Source of the DNA: Cloeon dipterum
Taxonomy: Eukaryota; Arthropoda; Insecta; Ephemeroptera; Baetidae
Assembly: GCF_949628265.1 (NCBI RefSeq)
Contig: NC_088788.1
Location: 5,580,001 to 5,644,000, forward strand
Length of the DNA: 64,000 nt
Direction: 5' to 3'
A model generated the notes under the pieces. That model had not been told where the DNA came from. It saw only the letters and a list, made by a program, of their open reading frames with translations, and made no database searches. The position numbers were made by a program, and so were the translations under genes. This document shows positions 1-12,346 of this stretch, piece by piece. The stretch's first letter is position 1. Every line of letters begins with the position of its first letter.

Positions 1-62
1 TGTAACTTCAACAAATTTCCCAGATGAGTCCCCAAGACTTATCTTTTATTATTTGTTTTCAG

Positions 63-2454
63 TTTGAAGCAAGGTGCCCTGCTGAGGTGAAAGCGAAATT
101 TGATCAACTCAATTCGTTTAGTGGAAAGGAACACACAACCCAACTGGAGCGGATTGTCAAGCAGCACACCCCTGTATACGAAAAATTCAATTTCAACGTT
201 CTGCGTAATGCTCTCGGACATGTAAATTTTTTTAAAAACTTGTTCACAAAATATTTGGTGCAATTTAAAATTTTTAGCTCCCAGATGCTTCTCGGAGTCA
301 ATACTTCGACAGAATCTTTCCTGGGATCGTGTCCTTGGCCAAGGATCTGCCTGGAAAATTAAGCCATCGTCCTCTCGTATTCCTCACACCTGGCGTTACC
401 CTCGAGCTGAGGAGAGACGAAATCGCGTGTCTGTTGGCCAACGCGTACCTCTGCACCTTTCCATACAGGGATTTGTTCACGTCGACGTTGCCGACTGTCA
501 ATTTCATCACGTAATGAATTAATTTTGCTTTTTTAAACATTAAAATCAAGCAATTAATTGTTTATTTCAGGTTGTTCAGTGGCCAGCCTGGCAAGGACAA
601 GCGTGAGAGTGCTAAAGTGGAGAAACTGAAGTGCCTGTTTGCCTATTTTAGCAAGGCGATGGAGTTTGGTAGAAGAAATTTTGTTTATGATGATCTAAAA
701 ACTTACATCTTATTATTCTGGCAGGTCCTGAGGGTGAAGAAAAGGTGTCTTTCTCCAAAGTGGCTTTGAGTGTAAAGCCTGACTGGGAGAATTCACACAA
801 GCCAATGAAAAACTTCAACGTTGAAGAGTTGCATGGGAAAATTGAGGATTTTGAGGGAATTCAAGTTGACTTTGCTAACAAGTAATAGCCTACCAATTTC
901 AATTTATTACGTTATTTATAAATCTTTATGCTAGGTTGATCGGTGGAGGAGTGATTGGTCGTGGCTGCCTGCAGGAAGAAATCCGGTTCATTACATGTCC
1001 GGAACTGATCACTGCTCGACTCTTCACGGAACAGCTAGGAAATGACGAGGCCCTGGTCATCACTAACTTTTGGCAATACGCTGATCACTCAGGCTACCAG
1101 GACGAATTCAAATACGAGGGGCCTTTCACAGGGTCAAATGAAGTGAAAAGAACGCTGGTCGCAATTGACGCGTCCGACTTTTCCGACTTCACGAATGACT
1201 CTAAACTTGAAGGATTGGTAAGACTGATTTTTGCTGCAGTTGAATTATTTGAGGAAGAAATTCATTATTATTTTAAATACATAAATTGTCCTGTTTGTCT
1301 GAAAATTAGAGTGTTTATATTTTTGAACAGGATGTGGTGATAATTACTGTAGTAATTGTTAAAGGAAATTAAATTTTCGTCATTTGAGCATTTCCAGCTG
1401 ATATAAATGGTTTTTCGATGAAACTATTTTTGGGAAATATAATAACAGCAATTGATGCAACAACGAAAATCTAGATTATGCTTAATTCTTCAAAAATTTA
1501 CGTAGCTTTATCACGTTTTGTTGTCTTTTTCAGTTCAGGAAAATAAATCCCATTTTTATTGAAGCTTTATATGCTTCTAGAAAATCGTAATTGCTCAAAA
1601 AATTTAGCGATTTAAAAAATTGTCAATTTAAATTTGTGGAAATTAACTTCGTGTAGTTTCAAGATATTTTTTATTTTCAAAACTGGAAAAAGCGAAAATT
1701 TTTAAAATTTGTTATTTTTATACCTCCAAATCTTGGGTTGCAACCATCAGAATTTAAAAAAAAATGCCCACCGTTTGATTCGTATCGACATTGACCTACC
1801 ATGACCAACTGTTAAGGAGTGGAAAATCTAAAAAATACAAAATTTAAGTAATATTCAGCCTTATTTTTATCTGAGGGGCTTTTTATATTATTATTTTAAA
1901 AAGGAACAACCTGAAAAAAATCTTTTGGTATATTGAAAATCTGTCCTTTGTTCTGGTTCCGTGTGAAAAACCGAAAAAGGACCGGATTCCGGTTTCAAGT
2001 CTCTATTTCAAGTGCCTAATTCCTATCAATTATTTCAGTGGCTGAGTTCCGAGGACCACACCAGTAGGCAGTATTTGAAACAAGTCATCGACAGGGATCT
2101 GAACAAAGCCTACACTGGCTTCCTGTGCCAAGAGTTGGACAAAAGTCACCACATTGCCACTGGAAACTGGGGAGGAGGCAACTTCAATGTACCAAATAAT
2201 CATAAAATCATTAATTTATTTTATTAATAAATTTTCCTTTGCAGGGTGATCCCCTTTTGAAGGCAATGATTCAGCACGTGGCCGCTTCGGAGGCTGAGCG
2301 GGAGCTCCATTACTTCCCCTACCACGACCTTTCCCTCAAGGAAATGCTGGAGGGCAGTGCATTGGCCACCAGGGGCAAAGGAACAGTTGGAGAAGCATAT
2401 CATGAGCTTCTCAACTATGCCAAGGAGAAAAATCCCTATCCTAGCGCTTTTTAA
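63..2454 (+). CDS. Parg: Poly(ADP-ribose) glycohydrolase, copy 1 (5' end outside window)
   Basis: Seven exons are visible: 63-221, 278-510, 571-668, 725-881, 935-1217, 2039-2188 and 2245-2454 (TAA). All junctions are GT-AG and phase-compatible, giving 429 residues without a stop. The first coding exon lies before the window. The catalytic signature GGGVIGRGCLQEE is encoded at the start of exon 935-1217. Other PARG landmarks follow in the usual order: VDFAN before the signature, RLFTEQL, AIDA, LNKAY, ATGNWGGG and the final TVGEAYHELL. PARG hydrolyses ribose-ribose bonds in poly(ADP-ribose) and reverses PARP signalling in nucleus and cytosol. A second intact copy follows in tandem. The 820 bp intron 1218-2038 is much longer than the others and I see nothing recognisable in it. 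Family assignment is firm; activity is inferred from intact catalytic residues. Confidence 0.93.
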
Positions 2455-3109
2455 AAAATTAATTGTCTCAAAGAATTAAAATGTTTGTAATGCAAGAGTG
2501 ACTCTGTCCTAATACTCTGCTAACGGTAAGGTTATGTTATTAAAATGTGCTTCTAATCCATTCCAAAGCTTACAAATAATGTAATCAAAACTAGTTTGTG
2601 GCCTGCTTTAATAATAGAACAGCACCCAGCAATTTTCGATAATTGCGAATTGTCCATCTGCTTTTAGGGCCTGGAAGTGAATTTTAAGATTGTGCCAGGA
2701 GATCGATAAGAATGAAATGGAAGACTGGTTTATATTGCAATATTGGCTAATCCTAAGCCTCGTCAGAAAATTGAAATAACCACCAGTCGCCTGTAAACCC
2801 TTATTTTATCGACCCCTAAAAATGTCCTCAGAAAATAATTCCATTCAACTATATTATTTTTTAATTATCTGTTCTATTGTTATTATTTTTTTATCTCTTG
2901 GCAATTATTAGATATCTGTAAAGCAAAAAGGTTGATGAAATGTAGTTAGCGCTTATTTCATTGGGTCTCAAATTCTTCGCACAATAAATTTAGCATGTAT
3001 CTCCATGCTCGCAACCGCAGTATCCGTTTGTAATTTTCAGTCGCACCCTGTAATTTTCGTAATTTTAACTTCGTGTGGCAGCCTCTGCCATTTATCAAAC
3101 CGAAATTCT
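2455..3109. other. Intergenic, no gene seen
   Basis: This is the 3' flank of PARG copy 1. The AT-rich sequence shares the tract 'gtgactctgtcctaatact' (about 2497-2515) with the 3' flank of PARG copy 2, so the tandem duplication included the 3' UTR. I see no supported exon or RNA gene. Confidence 0.5.
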
Positions 3110-3340
3110 CTTTCCAGCCTCTTTATTAGTCGCCAAAGGTTTCATACGCTTTTGGGCAGATCTTGACGAGAGGAGTCGAAATCTGCCAAGAAAATGTGGT
3201 CAATAAAAGCAATGTAAATTTTGGGGAAATTTTATTTATTGATCAACTTCACTGCTATAATTGCACCCAACAATTCAAAATATTTTCAATTATTGTAGCC
3301 ATATGTATCCATCCATTTTTAGGAGAGTTGAATGCCAACT
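3110..3340 (+). repeat. Dispersed repeat R1, copy 1 (partial)
   Basis: The core, gcagatcttgacgagaggag followed by a gaaatctgccaagaaaatgtggtc-like tract, recurs at 52345-52570 (+), in reverse at 48086-48560 and at 63755-63995 (+). This copy keeps only the 3' half of the roughly 0.4 kb consensus. It overlaps a spurious 74-codon reading frame. No transposase-like coding is visible, so it is probably a non-autonomous element. Confidence 0.7.
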
Positions 3341-3828
3341 TTTTCATAAATAAACTTCCCGAACTTCTTGGCGCCGAATTTTTCTGATCGTTGAGTGTGT
3401 TGTGATTGAAGGTCGACTCTAATTGGTCAGACGAAAAAGGACTGAAATACGGTTGATTGGTGCAGGGCTAGATGACGTTAGCGTCGCCCACATGCACGTG
3501 CCGCTTTTATTCCGCCAGTGCGTCACAACAAAGTCTGCCAGGTGTAAAGTCTAAGACATAACATTGCCGACTGCTTCTTTTCAAGACGGTGTCACGACAC
3601 TTCGCAATAGTTGGTCAACAAACAGACTGAATTCAACCTGTGCCATCATAGAAAGTTTGTGTAGGTCCAAAGATTTTCTTTCAATTTGTAAAATTAGATT
3701 TCTGTTTTAAAATAGATCATACTGCATGATTTTTAGATATATTATACATACTTGCACTTACCTCACTTTTACGTTGTAAATTTTTCGAACCATGAAGGAT
3801 AATAAGTTATTAGTGATTGTTTTACAGG
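3341..3828 (+). promoter_or_regulatory. Upstream region of PARG copy 2
   Basis: Between the R1 copy and the PARG copy 2 start lies a less AT-rich stretch (about 3460-3620) with CACGTG at about 3495. The ATG at 3829 sits two bases after a good 3' splice site (tttacag, AG at 3826-3827), so an untranslated exon and promoter should lie in this interval. I could not fix a TATA box or start site. Confidence 0.3.
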
Positions 3829-6517
3829 ATGGACTTGACGGTAAAACATGTCAGAAAACGAATGGGACAGTACCAAGAATCCCTTTCAGGAATTTTTAAT
3901 AACAATGAAGCCGCCAGTAGCAGTCACAGCTCAAGCAGTCCTTCGGTCGGTGCCTCACAATCAGGGCAGCACAAAAGATTTGTCGCCATGCCCTATCCAA
4001 CGAACCACGATGGCTCTTACAATGTAATTTTCCAACATTCAAACGAGTCTTTGACAATGAGTTTATTTTAATTGGTTTTCAGCGTGAAGCAAAGTGCTCT
4101 GCTGAGGTGAAAGCGAAATTCGACCAGCTTAATTCGTTCAGTGGAAAGGAACACACAGCCCAACTGGAACTGATTGTCAAGAAGCACACTCCTGAATATG
4201 ATAAATTCAATTTCGACGTTCTGCGAGTGGCTCTTGGACAGGTAATTTTTTAAATCATACAAAAATTCTACATCGGAAAAATTTGAAAATTTTTTGGAAA
4301 AAATCTATAGAGAAATTTTTACAAGCAATTTTATTTTGTGCAATGAGACATGGCTTGTAGTTTCCTGAAACCAGCTCAGTTGACATGAAAGTCAATTCAA
4401 ATCCAAAAATGTTCCAAAAGTTGCTCTATTTTCTAGCATGATTTTTTGGAAGAAAAAAAAATCGCACCTAAGTAATTTTCATGAGTTTTTAGGTATTTAA
4501 ACTAGTTTTTTAGTGTCTATTCGCACCAGTAAATTTTAAACACAAAAATTTTGGATAAATATTTTGTCTAAAGGCTAATTTAATTTTATTCTAATTTATT
4601 TTCGGTCGTGCATTTCCATAAACACATCGGTAATTTAACTGGAAAAGGCATTTTTTCGGGCTTGAAATATTTTTAATTTAATCTCAACTATTGTTTTGAA
4701 ATGCAGTGTTTTAACTAAAATTTCATTCTTTTTTTTAGCGAGTTTTAGAATTGAACAGAGCCAGAGAAAAATTGCTAATGAGATGTAAAGTTTCCTTAAT
4801 CTTATCTCACTGTTAAAATATTAAAATTCATAGGGAAAACCTTTTTCGTCGTCGGGAAATCATCAAAAATCTCAAACCAAATCATTCTAAAAAAAAAATT
4901 TGATCCTTTTCTAGCTCCAAAGTGATTATCGGACTGAATACTTCAACAGCATCTTTCCTGGGATTGTATCGATGGCCAAGAAACTGCCAGACAAATTCGG
5001 CAATCGCCCTCTTGTATTCCTCACAGCTGGTCGTTGTCTTGAGCTGAAGAGAAAGGAAATCGCGTGTCTGTTGGCCAACGCTTACCTCTGCACCTTTCCA
5101 AACCGGGACTCGAGGGCGTCCAAGTTGCCAACTGTCAATTTCATCACGTAAATGACTAATTTTTAATTCCGATATGAGATTTAAACAGTTCATTTCAGGT
5201 TGTTCAGTGGTCAGCTGGGCAGGGACAAGCGTGAGAGTGCCAAAGTGGAGAAACTAAAGTGCCTGTTCGCCTATTTTCACAAGGCCAAGGAATTTGAGAA
5301 AAGTAATTGATCTGCAAACTTGACTCGTTGATTTTAATTTTAAATTTTACTATTCTCGCAGGTCCGGAAGGTGAGGAAATAGTGTCGTTCACCAAAGTGG
5401 CTTCGGATGTAAGGCCTGACTGGAAGAATTCGCGGAAAACGATGAAGAACTTCTTTGTTGAAGCGTTGGACAAGAAAATCGAGGATTCTATAGGAATCCA
5501 AGTAGACTTTGCCAACAAGTAATTAAATATAATGCCTAAATCAATCTGCAATTTTTAAACTTTGATAGGTTGATTGGTGGAGGAGTGATTGGCCGTGGCT
5601 GCCTGCAGGAAGAAATCCGGTTCATCACGTGTCCGGAGCTGATCGTCGCTCGACTCTTCACGGAGCAGCTCAAGGACAACGAGGCCCTGGTCATCACCAA
5701 CTTTTGGCAATACGCTGATCACTCAGGCTACCAGGATGACTTCAAATGTTTGAGGCCTTTCTCAGGGTCGAACAACGTGAAAAGAACGCTGGTCGCAATC
5801 GACGCGACTGACTTTTCCAACTCGAGTGGTTCCAAAACAGGAGGATGGGTGAGAATGGTAATTGATTACAGCTGTTATTAACGAAGAAAAGTTATTTTAA
5901 AAATAGAATATCAAGAAAATGTTATTAAATTTTCTGTCTGGTCTTTTTGCAGAAATATTTCCCATTTTTTCATCCTTAGCAGAGACAATAATTTGAAAAC
6001 TAAATTTTATAACCTTAAATACGACATTTTGTTTTATTATTAAGTTAAGAAATCAATTTGCATTAAAAATACTGTAAATAATCTCTTCTCTGTTATTTCT
6101 TTAATTAATGCAGCAGTCGGAGGACAACACCAGCCGGCAGTACTCGAAACCAGCCATCGACAGGGAGCTGAACAAAGCATACGCTGGCTTCTTGTGTCAG
6201 GAGTTGAGCCCAAACTTCCACATTGCCACTGGAAACTGGGGAGGAGGCAGTTTCAAGGTATCAGAAAATCATAAAATCATTAATTTTTTTTAAATAAATT
6301 ATTCTTGCAGGGTGATCCTCTTTTGAAGGCAATGATTCAGCATGTGGCCGCTTCGGAAGCTGAGCGGGATCTCTATTACTTCCCCTACCACGACTACTCT
6401 CTCAAGAAAATGCTGGAGAGCAGTGTGTTGGCCACCAGGGGCAAAAGCACAGTTGGAGAAGCATACCGAGAGCTTCTCAGCTATGCCAAGGAGAAAAGTT
6501 TCCGATCCAAGCACTGA
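3829..6517 (+). CDS. Parg: Poly(ADP-ribose) glycohydrolase, copy 2 (complete)
   Basis: Eight coding exons join in phase: 3829-4023, 4083-4241, 4915-5147, 5199-5302, 5362-5518, 5569-5848, 6114-6257 and 6311-6517. They give 492 residues. The catalytic signature GGG-X7-QEE is at residues 286-298 (QEE at 296-298, the family's general-acid glutamates). ATGNWGGG follows near residue 413; vertebrate PARG usually has NWGCG there. The N-terminus is short: about 65 Ser-rich residues precede the conserved region, so the long regulatory N-terminus of vertebrate PARG is absent. It has the same exon structure as copy 1, with many replacements but no stops or frameshifts, so it looks functional. Remnants of this copy's first exon and 3' flank recur at 29470-29600, 9600-9830 and 30360-30610. 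Confidence 0.94.
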
Positions 6518-7080
6518 TTAAAAGTATTTAAATTTTAGTGCAAGTGACTTTGTCCTAATACTACTAATGGTTAAGGTTATAGTTTTATATAAAGCTCTGT
6601 TAATACATTCACAAGCAAAACACAAAAAGTTCCAGAGCTAACAAATACAATCCAAACTAGTCTTTCATCGACTGTATTAATTTATTGTAAAGTGATTAAT
6701 GAAATTCGCAATTTTGGTTAATAAACTATTTATTTAAGGAATAAAAATGATTCAGAAATTATCCAAGTTTCTACTGAGTAGGCCAGACCTTATATACCTG
6801 AGAAAATGATCTAAAAGTTTTTAATTTTGTTAAAAAAGATTTTGAAAATTAGTTATCACTCTAAATATATTTTTGAAAGGAGTTAAAATTTTGTAAGTAA
6901 ATTTAATTAATTTATGGCAGCTATCAACTAAAGAAATAACGGTTAATTTAGAATAAGTTGACTGCGTTGTAAACGCAGACCATACAGAAATTCAAATAAT
7001 CCACCATCATGACTCAAAGATGACTTCGTTTCCCGGCTGACAAAAGTCTAGCTCTATTAGCTCTTTCACGCCTGGTGGCA
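6518..7080. other. 3' flank of PARG copy 2 and spacer, no gene seen
   Basis: The first roughly 220 bases (to about 6740) are the PARG 3' UTR type, which recurs as detached fragments at 9600-9830 and 30360-30610. An AATAAA-type signal (ggaataaaaatg) lies near 6738. The rest is AT-rich with no supported gene. Confidence 0.5.
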
Positions 7081-7087
7081 CTAGCAT

Positions 7088-7241
7088 ATTTATACTGAAT
7101 AGTGGGTCTCACTTGGACAGCTGCGGGAGAATCAGAAGCACTGACGACCGAGACAGTCAGAGAGGAAGCACGCACACCTTATGGGTCGCATTATTGTGAT
7201 TTCGACCCTGAGGAGAGAGAAAAAAATAAAACTGCTCTAAA
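7088..7241 (+). promoter_or_regulatory. TATA promoter and untranslated leader exon of GTPase unit 0
   Basis: TATTTATA at 7088-7095 is followed by an initiator-like TCACTT at 7110-7115 and a leader ending in the donor gtaagt at 7242. The same arrangement, with related sequence, starts GTPase A (12347-12511) and B (22455-22620). No ATG opens the leader frame, so it is best read as 5' UTR. Here the downstream GTPase body is missing. Confidence 0.6.
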
Positions 7242-7259
7242 GTAAGTTGATAAGTTTTT

Positions 7260-7832
7260 CAATTACTTTTTCAATTTGCATGGTAGTTGAATAATAACTA
7301 TGAACATTATATTTCCAATGTTGGACTTTACTGCGAGCGATATTGCTCGAAAAATAATCGAAAAGAGGGCATTAAAATTTTCAAATTTGCTATCTGCCAA
7401 AAAAAGATACAGGAGGGAGATACTCCAGGACTGGTAAATCAAGTAATCAATGGCGTGTCTCAAGTAGCAACGGCCGGGACTGCCGCCGCAGCCACTTCAC
7501 CGTTGTTCAAAGTGGCAGCAATTGCAGCTGGGGCTGTAGTAGGACCAGCAATTTCATTGACTACCTCATATCTGTTTAGTTCTAAGAAAATTCCATGGTT
7601 AGTAGATATATTAAACATTGGGGAGTCAGGGAAATGCAGCTGTGAGCTATTCAAATCCTACGATGGGGATGATGGGCAACCCGCCCCTGGCAATTCAGAT
7701 CAACGAATGAAGTTTACTGACCAACTCCTCGCCTATAAAGATATTAAGCAAGATTATACTGCTTTTTCCGCCGAATATGGATATGACGATGAGGAAGATT
7801 ATCAAGAGCTAATGCGATTCTGGAAATTATAA
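7260..7832 (+). pseudogene. GTPase unit 0: tail-only remnant, GTPase domain deleted
   Basis: From about 7405 to the stop at 7832 the frame matches the last-exon C-terminus of GTPase A, B and C: a hydrophobic Ala/Gly-rich segment (AAIAAGAVVGPAISLTTSYL), then GESGKCSC, PAPGNS and a Glu/Asp-rich end. The sequence before it, about 7260-7400, resembles the start of intron 1 in unit A. One deletion therefore appears to run from intron 1 into the last exon, removing P-loop, helical and Gly-rich parts. The open frame (181 codons from an upstream TTG) has no suitable ATG. It could be a pseudogene, or be translated after splicing from an unseen exon. Confidence 0.7.
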
Positions 7833-8344
7833 TTTTTAAATTTTAATCTCGTGTTTCTTTCTATGAATTGAATTTTAATCTGGATGTTAAATTGTTATTT
7901 GATGATTTTTTGTGGTAATTTTTATTTCATCGTACTTTTAACAGGACTCACTTAGTCGTTTTTTTCTAATTTTAATAATAATTACCGTTAATTTAAGATG
8001 ACTTATAGTAATTCACATTTAGTAAACTCAATTTGATTAACCTGTCCATACCATGTATCAATGCAGCATTGTGCAAGTTTTTGAGACTGCAATGTTACAA
8101 CATTTTGTAAACATTGGTAACAGCAAATTCGCCACAGTTTAATGAGATTTGTTATTAAAATATCTTTATTTTACGAGTTTAATCAAACTGTAAAAACATT
8201 ACATATGATAAAGTCAATTAACAAAAATTTAATACATTATATAGTCATAAATAAATTATATAATACTTCTGGTGTTGGGAATGAAAATGAATAAAGTTCG
8301 ATTAAAATATTTTGGCAGATGCATTTTTCAAATTTTAATATCTT
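7833..8344. other. Spacer between GTPase tail and protease pseudogene
   Basis: The AT-rich sequence resembles 17300-17780 and 32225-32730, which hold the same position in units 1 and 3 (shared tract 'tttgattaacctg...'). No gene seen. Confidence 0.5.
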
Positions 8345-9345
8345 AACTCTAGTCTGATTGTGATCCAATGAAGATATAGCAAGACAAATGGGAAAAGACG
8401 CTGGGAACGTCTGAGGGTCCGCATTTGGACACTCCAAAACCTACCACACCGACCAGCGACGTCTGTTCAATTGCGTTTGCCAGTTAGAAAAAAATTTAAA
8501 GTCTTTTATTATTATTAAATTAAATTAAATCAGACCTGCAGGAGAAGTGGTCCACCGCTGTCACCCATGCAAGCGCTTCCGTTCCTCGATCCGGCGCATT
8601 TCTGGCAGGTGTCCCGCACCATCACTCTGTGCTCATCTCTGCAAATATGCCGAGGCACCCGTTTCACTGGCATCTGCCTCAGCTCGTTGCTCTTTGGACC
8701 CTCTGAAATCCCAACAAATTTATCATTCAAATCAATATATAACAATTGATTAGTAACATTTTCTCTATTTTATTCTAAATAAATAGAATAAATTATTTAT
8801 TTCGTTTTTTAAGAAATTATGTAAACACCAGGTGTTCCAAATTCATTTAAAATTTTCAATTGTAAAATAGTATTTAGGAATATTATTGAATATTTTAATA
8901 AGAAAATTATGAATTCGAAACTAAATAATTCAATCAAGTCTGTATTAGCACATCAGACGCATTATAACGAATTCAAAATATTTTTATTTCCAATCCTTAC
9001 GCTCCATTTCTGTCATGCCCAATCCAGCCACCTTGACGGTGCCCTGCTGTTCCTGCTCGGTGCCGTGACTGCCTGCAGTCCACGCAAGCAGATGGGCCTG
9101 ACGAACATGGAGGATTTCACCTTCTCCTTCAGCCTGATTAGGGCTACGTCGTTGGGAAACCCTTCCACGAAGTCGTACTTGTACTCAGGGTGCACAATCA
9201 CCTCTTCCACGTCCACATCCAATGGTTCGGCGGCGCATTTCGGTCTCAGGGGGCCATAAATTATGTTTATTAGGTCATCTGGCGCAGCCACCTCGTCGCA
9301 GTTGCTCGACAGGTTCAACTCGCCTAGACGCAACCTCCCTTAAAA
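8345..9345 (-). pseudogene. CLIP/S1 serine protease pseudogene 1 (exons 4-6 only)
   Basis: The equivalents of exons 4, 5 and 6 of the intact protease are present in reverse order (about 9345-9005, 8705-8534 and 8457-8345). Exon 5 keeps the catalytic GDSGGP. Exon 4 has an insertion after PICLRGLQ that shifts the frame. Exon 6 lacks one base in the tract read as ATGACG in the intact gene, and has lost the stop codon. Exons 1-3 (signal peptide, CLIP domain, catalytic His) are absent. It cannot encode a working protease. Confidence 0.85.
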
Positions 9346-9599
9346 TAAATCCAAAATGTTAAAAAGAAAGGAATAGTATATACATGCGGATGAAAAAAGA
9401 AGGCTGGCAAACAAATTTATTCAAAACAGAATTCCAACATTCTCATTAAAATCAGTTGATGTACGCGATACGCTTGGTTTATCATTTTTTGTGCTGATCT
9501 TTTGCTAGTTTTTTTGTCATTTTTAAATTTTTTATGCAATTTTAACTATATGAGACTCTTTCCTAACAGACGTTTTGAGCACACAGTTTCCTAGTTAGT

Positions 9600-9830
9600 T
9601 TTTATAAAAATTTCCGATCAAAGCACTGATTTTAAACTAAAAAGTACTAGACATAGCTTTAATGCAATTGTGACATTGTCCTATTACTACTAATGGTATA
9701 ATCTAAGGTTAACGTTTAATTAATTCAAACTTGTCTTTAATCAACCATATTATTAATTGTAAGATGGCTAATAAAATCCGCAATTTTGGTTAAAAATCTG
9801 TTTATTTATTGAATGAGGGAAAAAGAAGAT
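9600..9830 (+). pseudogene. Detached PARG 3'-end remnant
   Basis: Similarity to the last codons and 3' UTR of PARG copy 2 begins with 'aaaaatttccgatcaaagca' and runs through the 'gtcctattactactaatggt' tract. No upstream PARG coding sequence is attached. It shows that a PARG gene once preceded GTPase unit 1, as in units 0 and 3. Confidence 0.7.
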
Positions 9831-9834
9831 CACG

Positions 9835-11590
9835 TTTATGCAGTCGCGTGTCATAAATGTAAAACCAAAACAATTTTTAAAGGGGGATGCAAGCTAATCA
9901 TAATTTCTGATGTGATTATTTGTTAGCATAAATTTTGTATTGTTTTTAAAAGATGAAGATAATGAATTAGCACTTCGTAGTTTTCAAAGTAATTACTTAA
10001 CCAGGCGCCATGACCAGACGCCCGAAGGAGGCTACATTTGGGCTGCTTCTCAGAAGGTTTTCCGACCTCTGTCGAGCAGCAACCCCTATGCGCGCCAGCC
10101 AGTCCGTAATACGAAACCAACAACATTCCCAACTTAATAGTTTTCCTAATTGTGGCTGAAATAAATTCAACGCTGCTTAAATATGAAAAAAGGTAAAAAT
10201 ACGGAATTTCCAGGCTTGATCGTCACGTGTGTGCAAAAAACGCTTTTCTTCCAAGGCCCGCGCGGATTGAAAATGTCACGTGTAGGTGCAATGTTATCAG
10301 TGAGACTTTAATAATCACTTTTCCTGTCTTTGAGATAAAATTTGGGAGCGCGAGATGTTACACATTCACAGGAAACCGTAGAGAAAGTATAAAAGTGGCA
10401 AACATTAAATAAATAATAAATGTATTAATGTGTGAGCAGATATACGCGAATTTTAACAGGTCTTTTGGACGGGATTTTTTGGCGTTTAAATTTTTAGGTG
10501 ACGGTTATGTTTTATATAGTTGCTTAAAGTACTCGTTATTAGAAGTGAAATTTCGGGTTTGAAGCCACTAGAAAAACCTAATTAATAATTGTCGTTCCCA
10601 ATTTTTCCGTTAACCAGAAAATCCCCGAATACCTCGAATTCTATGAATGAAATGTGGACAGCAACTCTTGACCGAGTTTAGGTATCACGTACCTTCAAAT
10701 TGAAATTTAAAAACCGGCTCGTGGCCACTCGACCGCGCATTCCCTTTGTGCAGCGAGTTCTCCACTCGATCCGTTCGTCAATATGTATTTTTTCGCATTT
10801 GCTTAGATACAAAAAGAGGGCCTAGGGTTGATCTAGGAAGGTCATAATTGACCTTCAGTTTCTGCCACTGACGTGACCCTGAGATAAAATTTCCTAAATT
10901 TCCGATTTCATCGAACTTGGTGTCTTTCACAGGGATTCTCGCCAATGCAAAGCTCAAATGTAACGGCAAAACTGCCGAATGACAAACCACGTTGGTCTTG
11001 AAATAATTTTGGTAACCATTAATCATGACATGATATTAAAAACGGTCAAAATTTGAAATCTTTAATTTAAGAAAATATCCTTATGTTTTGATTTTTTCAG
11101 CACATGAAATTCAGATTGAGAGTGTAATAAAGAACGATTTTATTCTTACATTGAACACAAAGGTGCTATTAAATTAACAATATAAAGGTTTTTCAAATTT
11201 GTTAAGTATTAGAATTTTAAATAAATAAATGTAATACGCAAAGTGTTGCAATCAAAGCTAGATCGAGTTAGACTTTTTCTTGATAAGTCGGAGATAAGGT
11301 TTCGTCTGTCGTCAAATTGGTTCGATCAAAGATCATAACTGAAAGAATAACAATTACTAAGTCACTAAAAGATTTAACAAATAAATTTGTTAATGCATAT
11401 CTTCATATATCGAACGGGTAAAAATCACGATTCATGGATTTTAAATTAATTTATTTCAGCTGTCAATGAAAGAGTTGAATAAATTAAAAAGGTTGATTAA
11501 GTTGTAAGTTAAATGTAGATTGATGATTGATTGATTGCAAAAGATAATCACTGGTAGTTTTTAGTTAAATTGAACAGTTTCATTACAAAA
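9835..11590. repeat. Duplicated spacer block, copy 1
   Basis: The block is nearly identical to 18893-20668 over most of its length, including the tract around 10190-10800. A diverged third copy covers about 30672-31080. It contains no supported gene; reading frames here are short and differ between copies by indels. It lies upstream of the GTPase promoters and moved with the module. Confidence 0.8.
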
Positions 11591-12340
11591 TAATGGTCGA
11601 TTTGGACGAAATTTTAAGCATTGAAAATTTCAGGTGATTTTATTTAATAAATTTTATTTAGGTACTGGTTAGGAAATGAAATTCCAGATTTTGAGGCCCA
11701 GGAGAGGATGCGTACGATATTGTTCATAATTCCAAAAATATAGAAAAATACTCGATTCGTTTTCCCGAGCATGACCTTTAATTAGAAAATGTGCCCGTCA
11801 TTTAAAAAAATCTAGTTTTCTGTGTCCTGTTTACTTCAACGCACTGTGACGATCAAAATAGAACCACTAAACCAACCTTCAGGTTCTTACCCTGAAATGG
11901 CCCTGAGGGTCAGATTGCGAAAAATGTCCAAAATTTTCAAGTTTGGTGTCGTTTTTAAACTGAGTTTTGAACCACCAGAGTTCAAATTTTGCTCTGAATA
12001 TTTCTCACGGCTTAGGAAAAATATGTTTTTGGAAATTTTGCATGCCAACCATAACGATTTATATGGTTTTAGACGATTTAAAGTGTGGTTATAGCTTAAA
12101 TTTGCATGATTCGTGCTCATTTAGTAGTCCTGCGATGATCTGCAGCTTAGAAAAAATGGTCAATCGTCTAAAATTCACAGCCCTAGAAATAACCTCGTTT
12201 TCGGGCCCCATGTCAGCAGAGAGCAATGCGGAAAAAAGAGGGCGATTTCATGGAATGAGTAATGGCATGTGATAAAAAGTCTAATTTGAATCTCATTCCT
12301 TTTTTAATCGTTTTCTCTGAAAGAAAGTCTAAAGGTCATG
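11591..12340. other. Upstream flank of GTPase A
   Basis: Bases 11591-11892 are missing from unit 2, where the GC-rich insertion 20670-21969 occupies the corresponding place. From 11893 ('aaatggccctgagggtcaga') the duplication with 21969 onward resumes. Short reading frames at 11822-12272 are not conserved in frame between the copies, so I do not call genes. Confidence 0.5.
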
Positions 12341-12346
12341 CTGTAC

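Noticed and set aside
2700-2735. miR-7-like string 'tggaagactggtttat'
   Set aside because: Matches the start of miR-7 only partly and I see no hairpin partner.
11822-12272. Frames of about 90-100 codons upstream of GTPase A
   Set aside because: The near-identical duplicate at 21972-22300 breaks the frames with indels.
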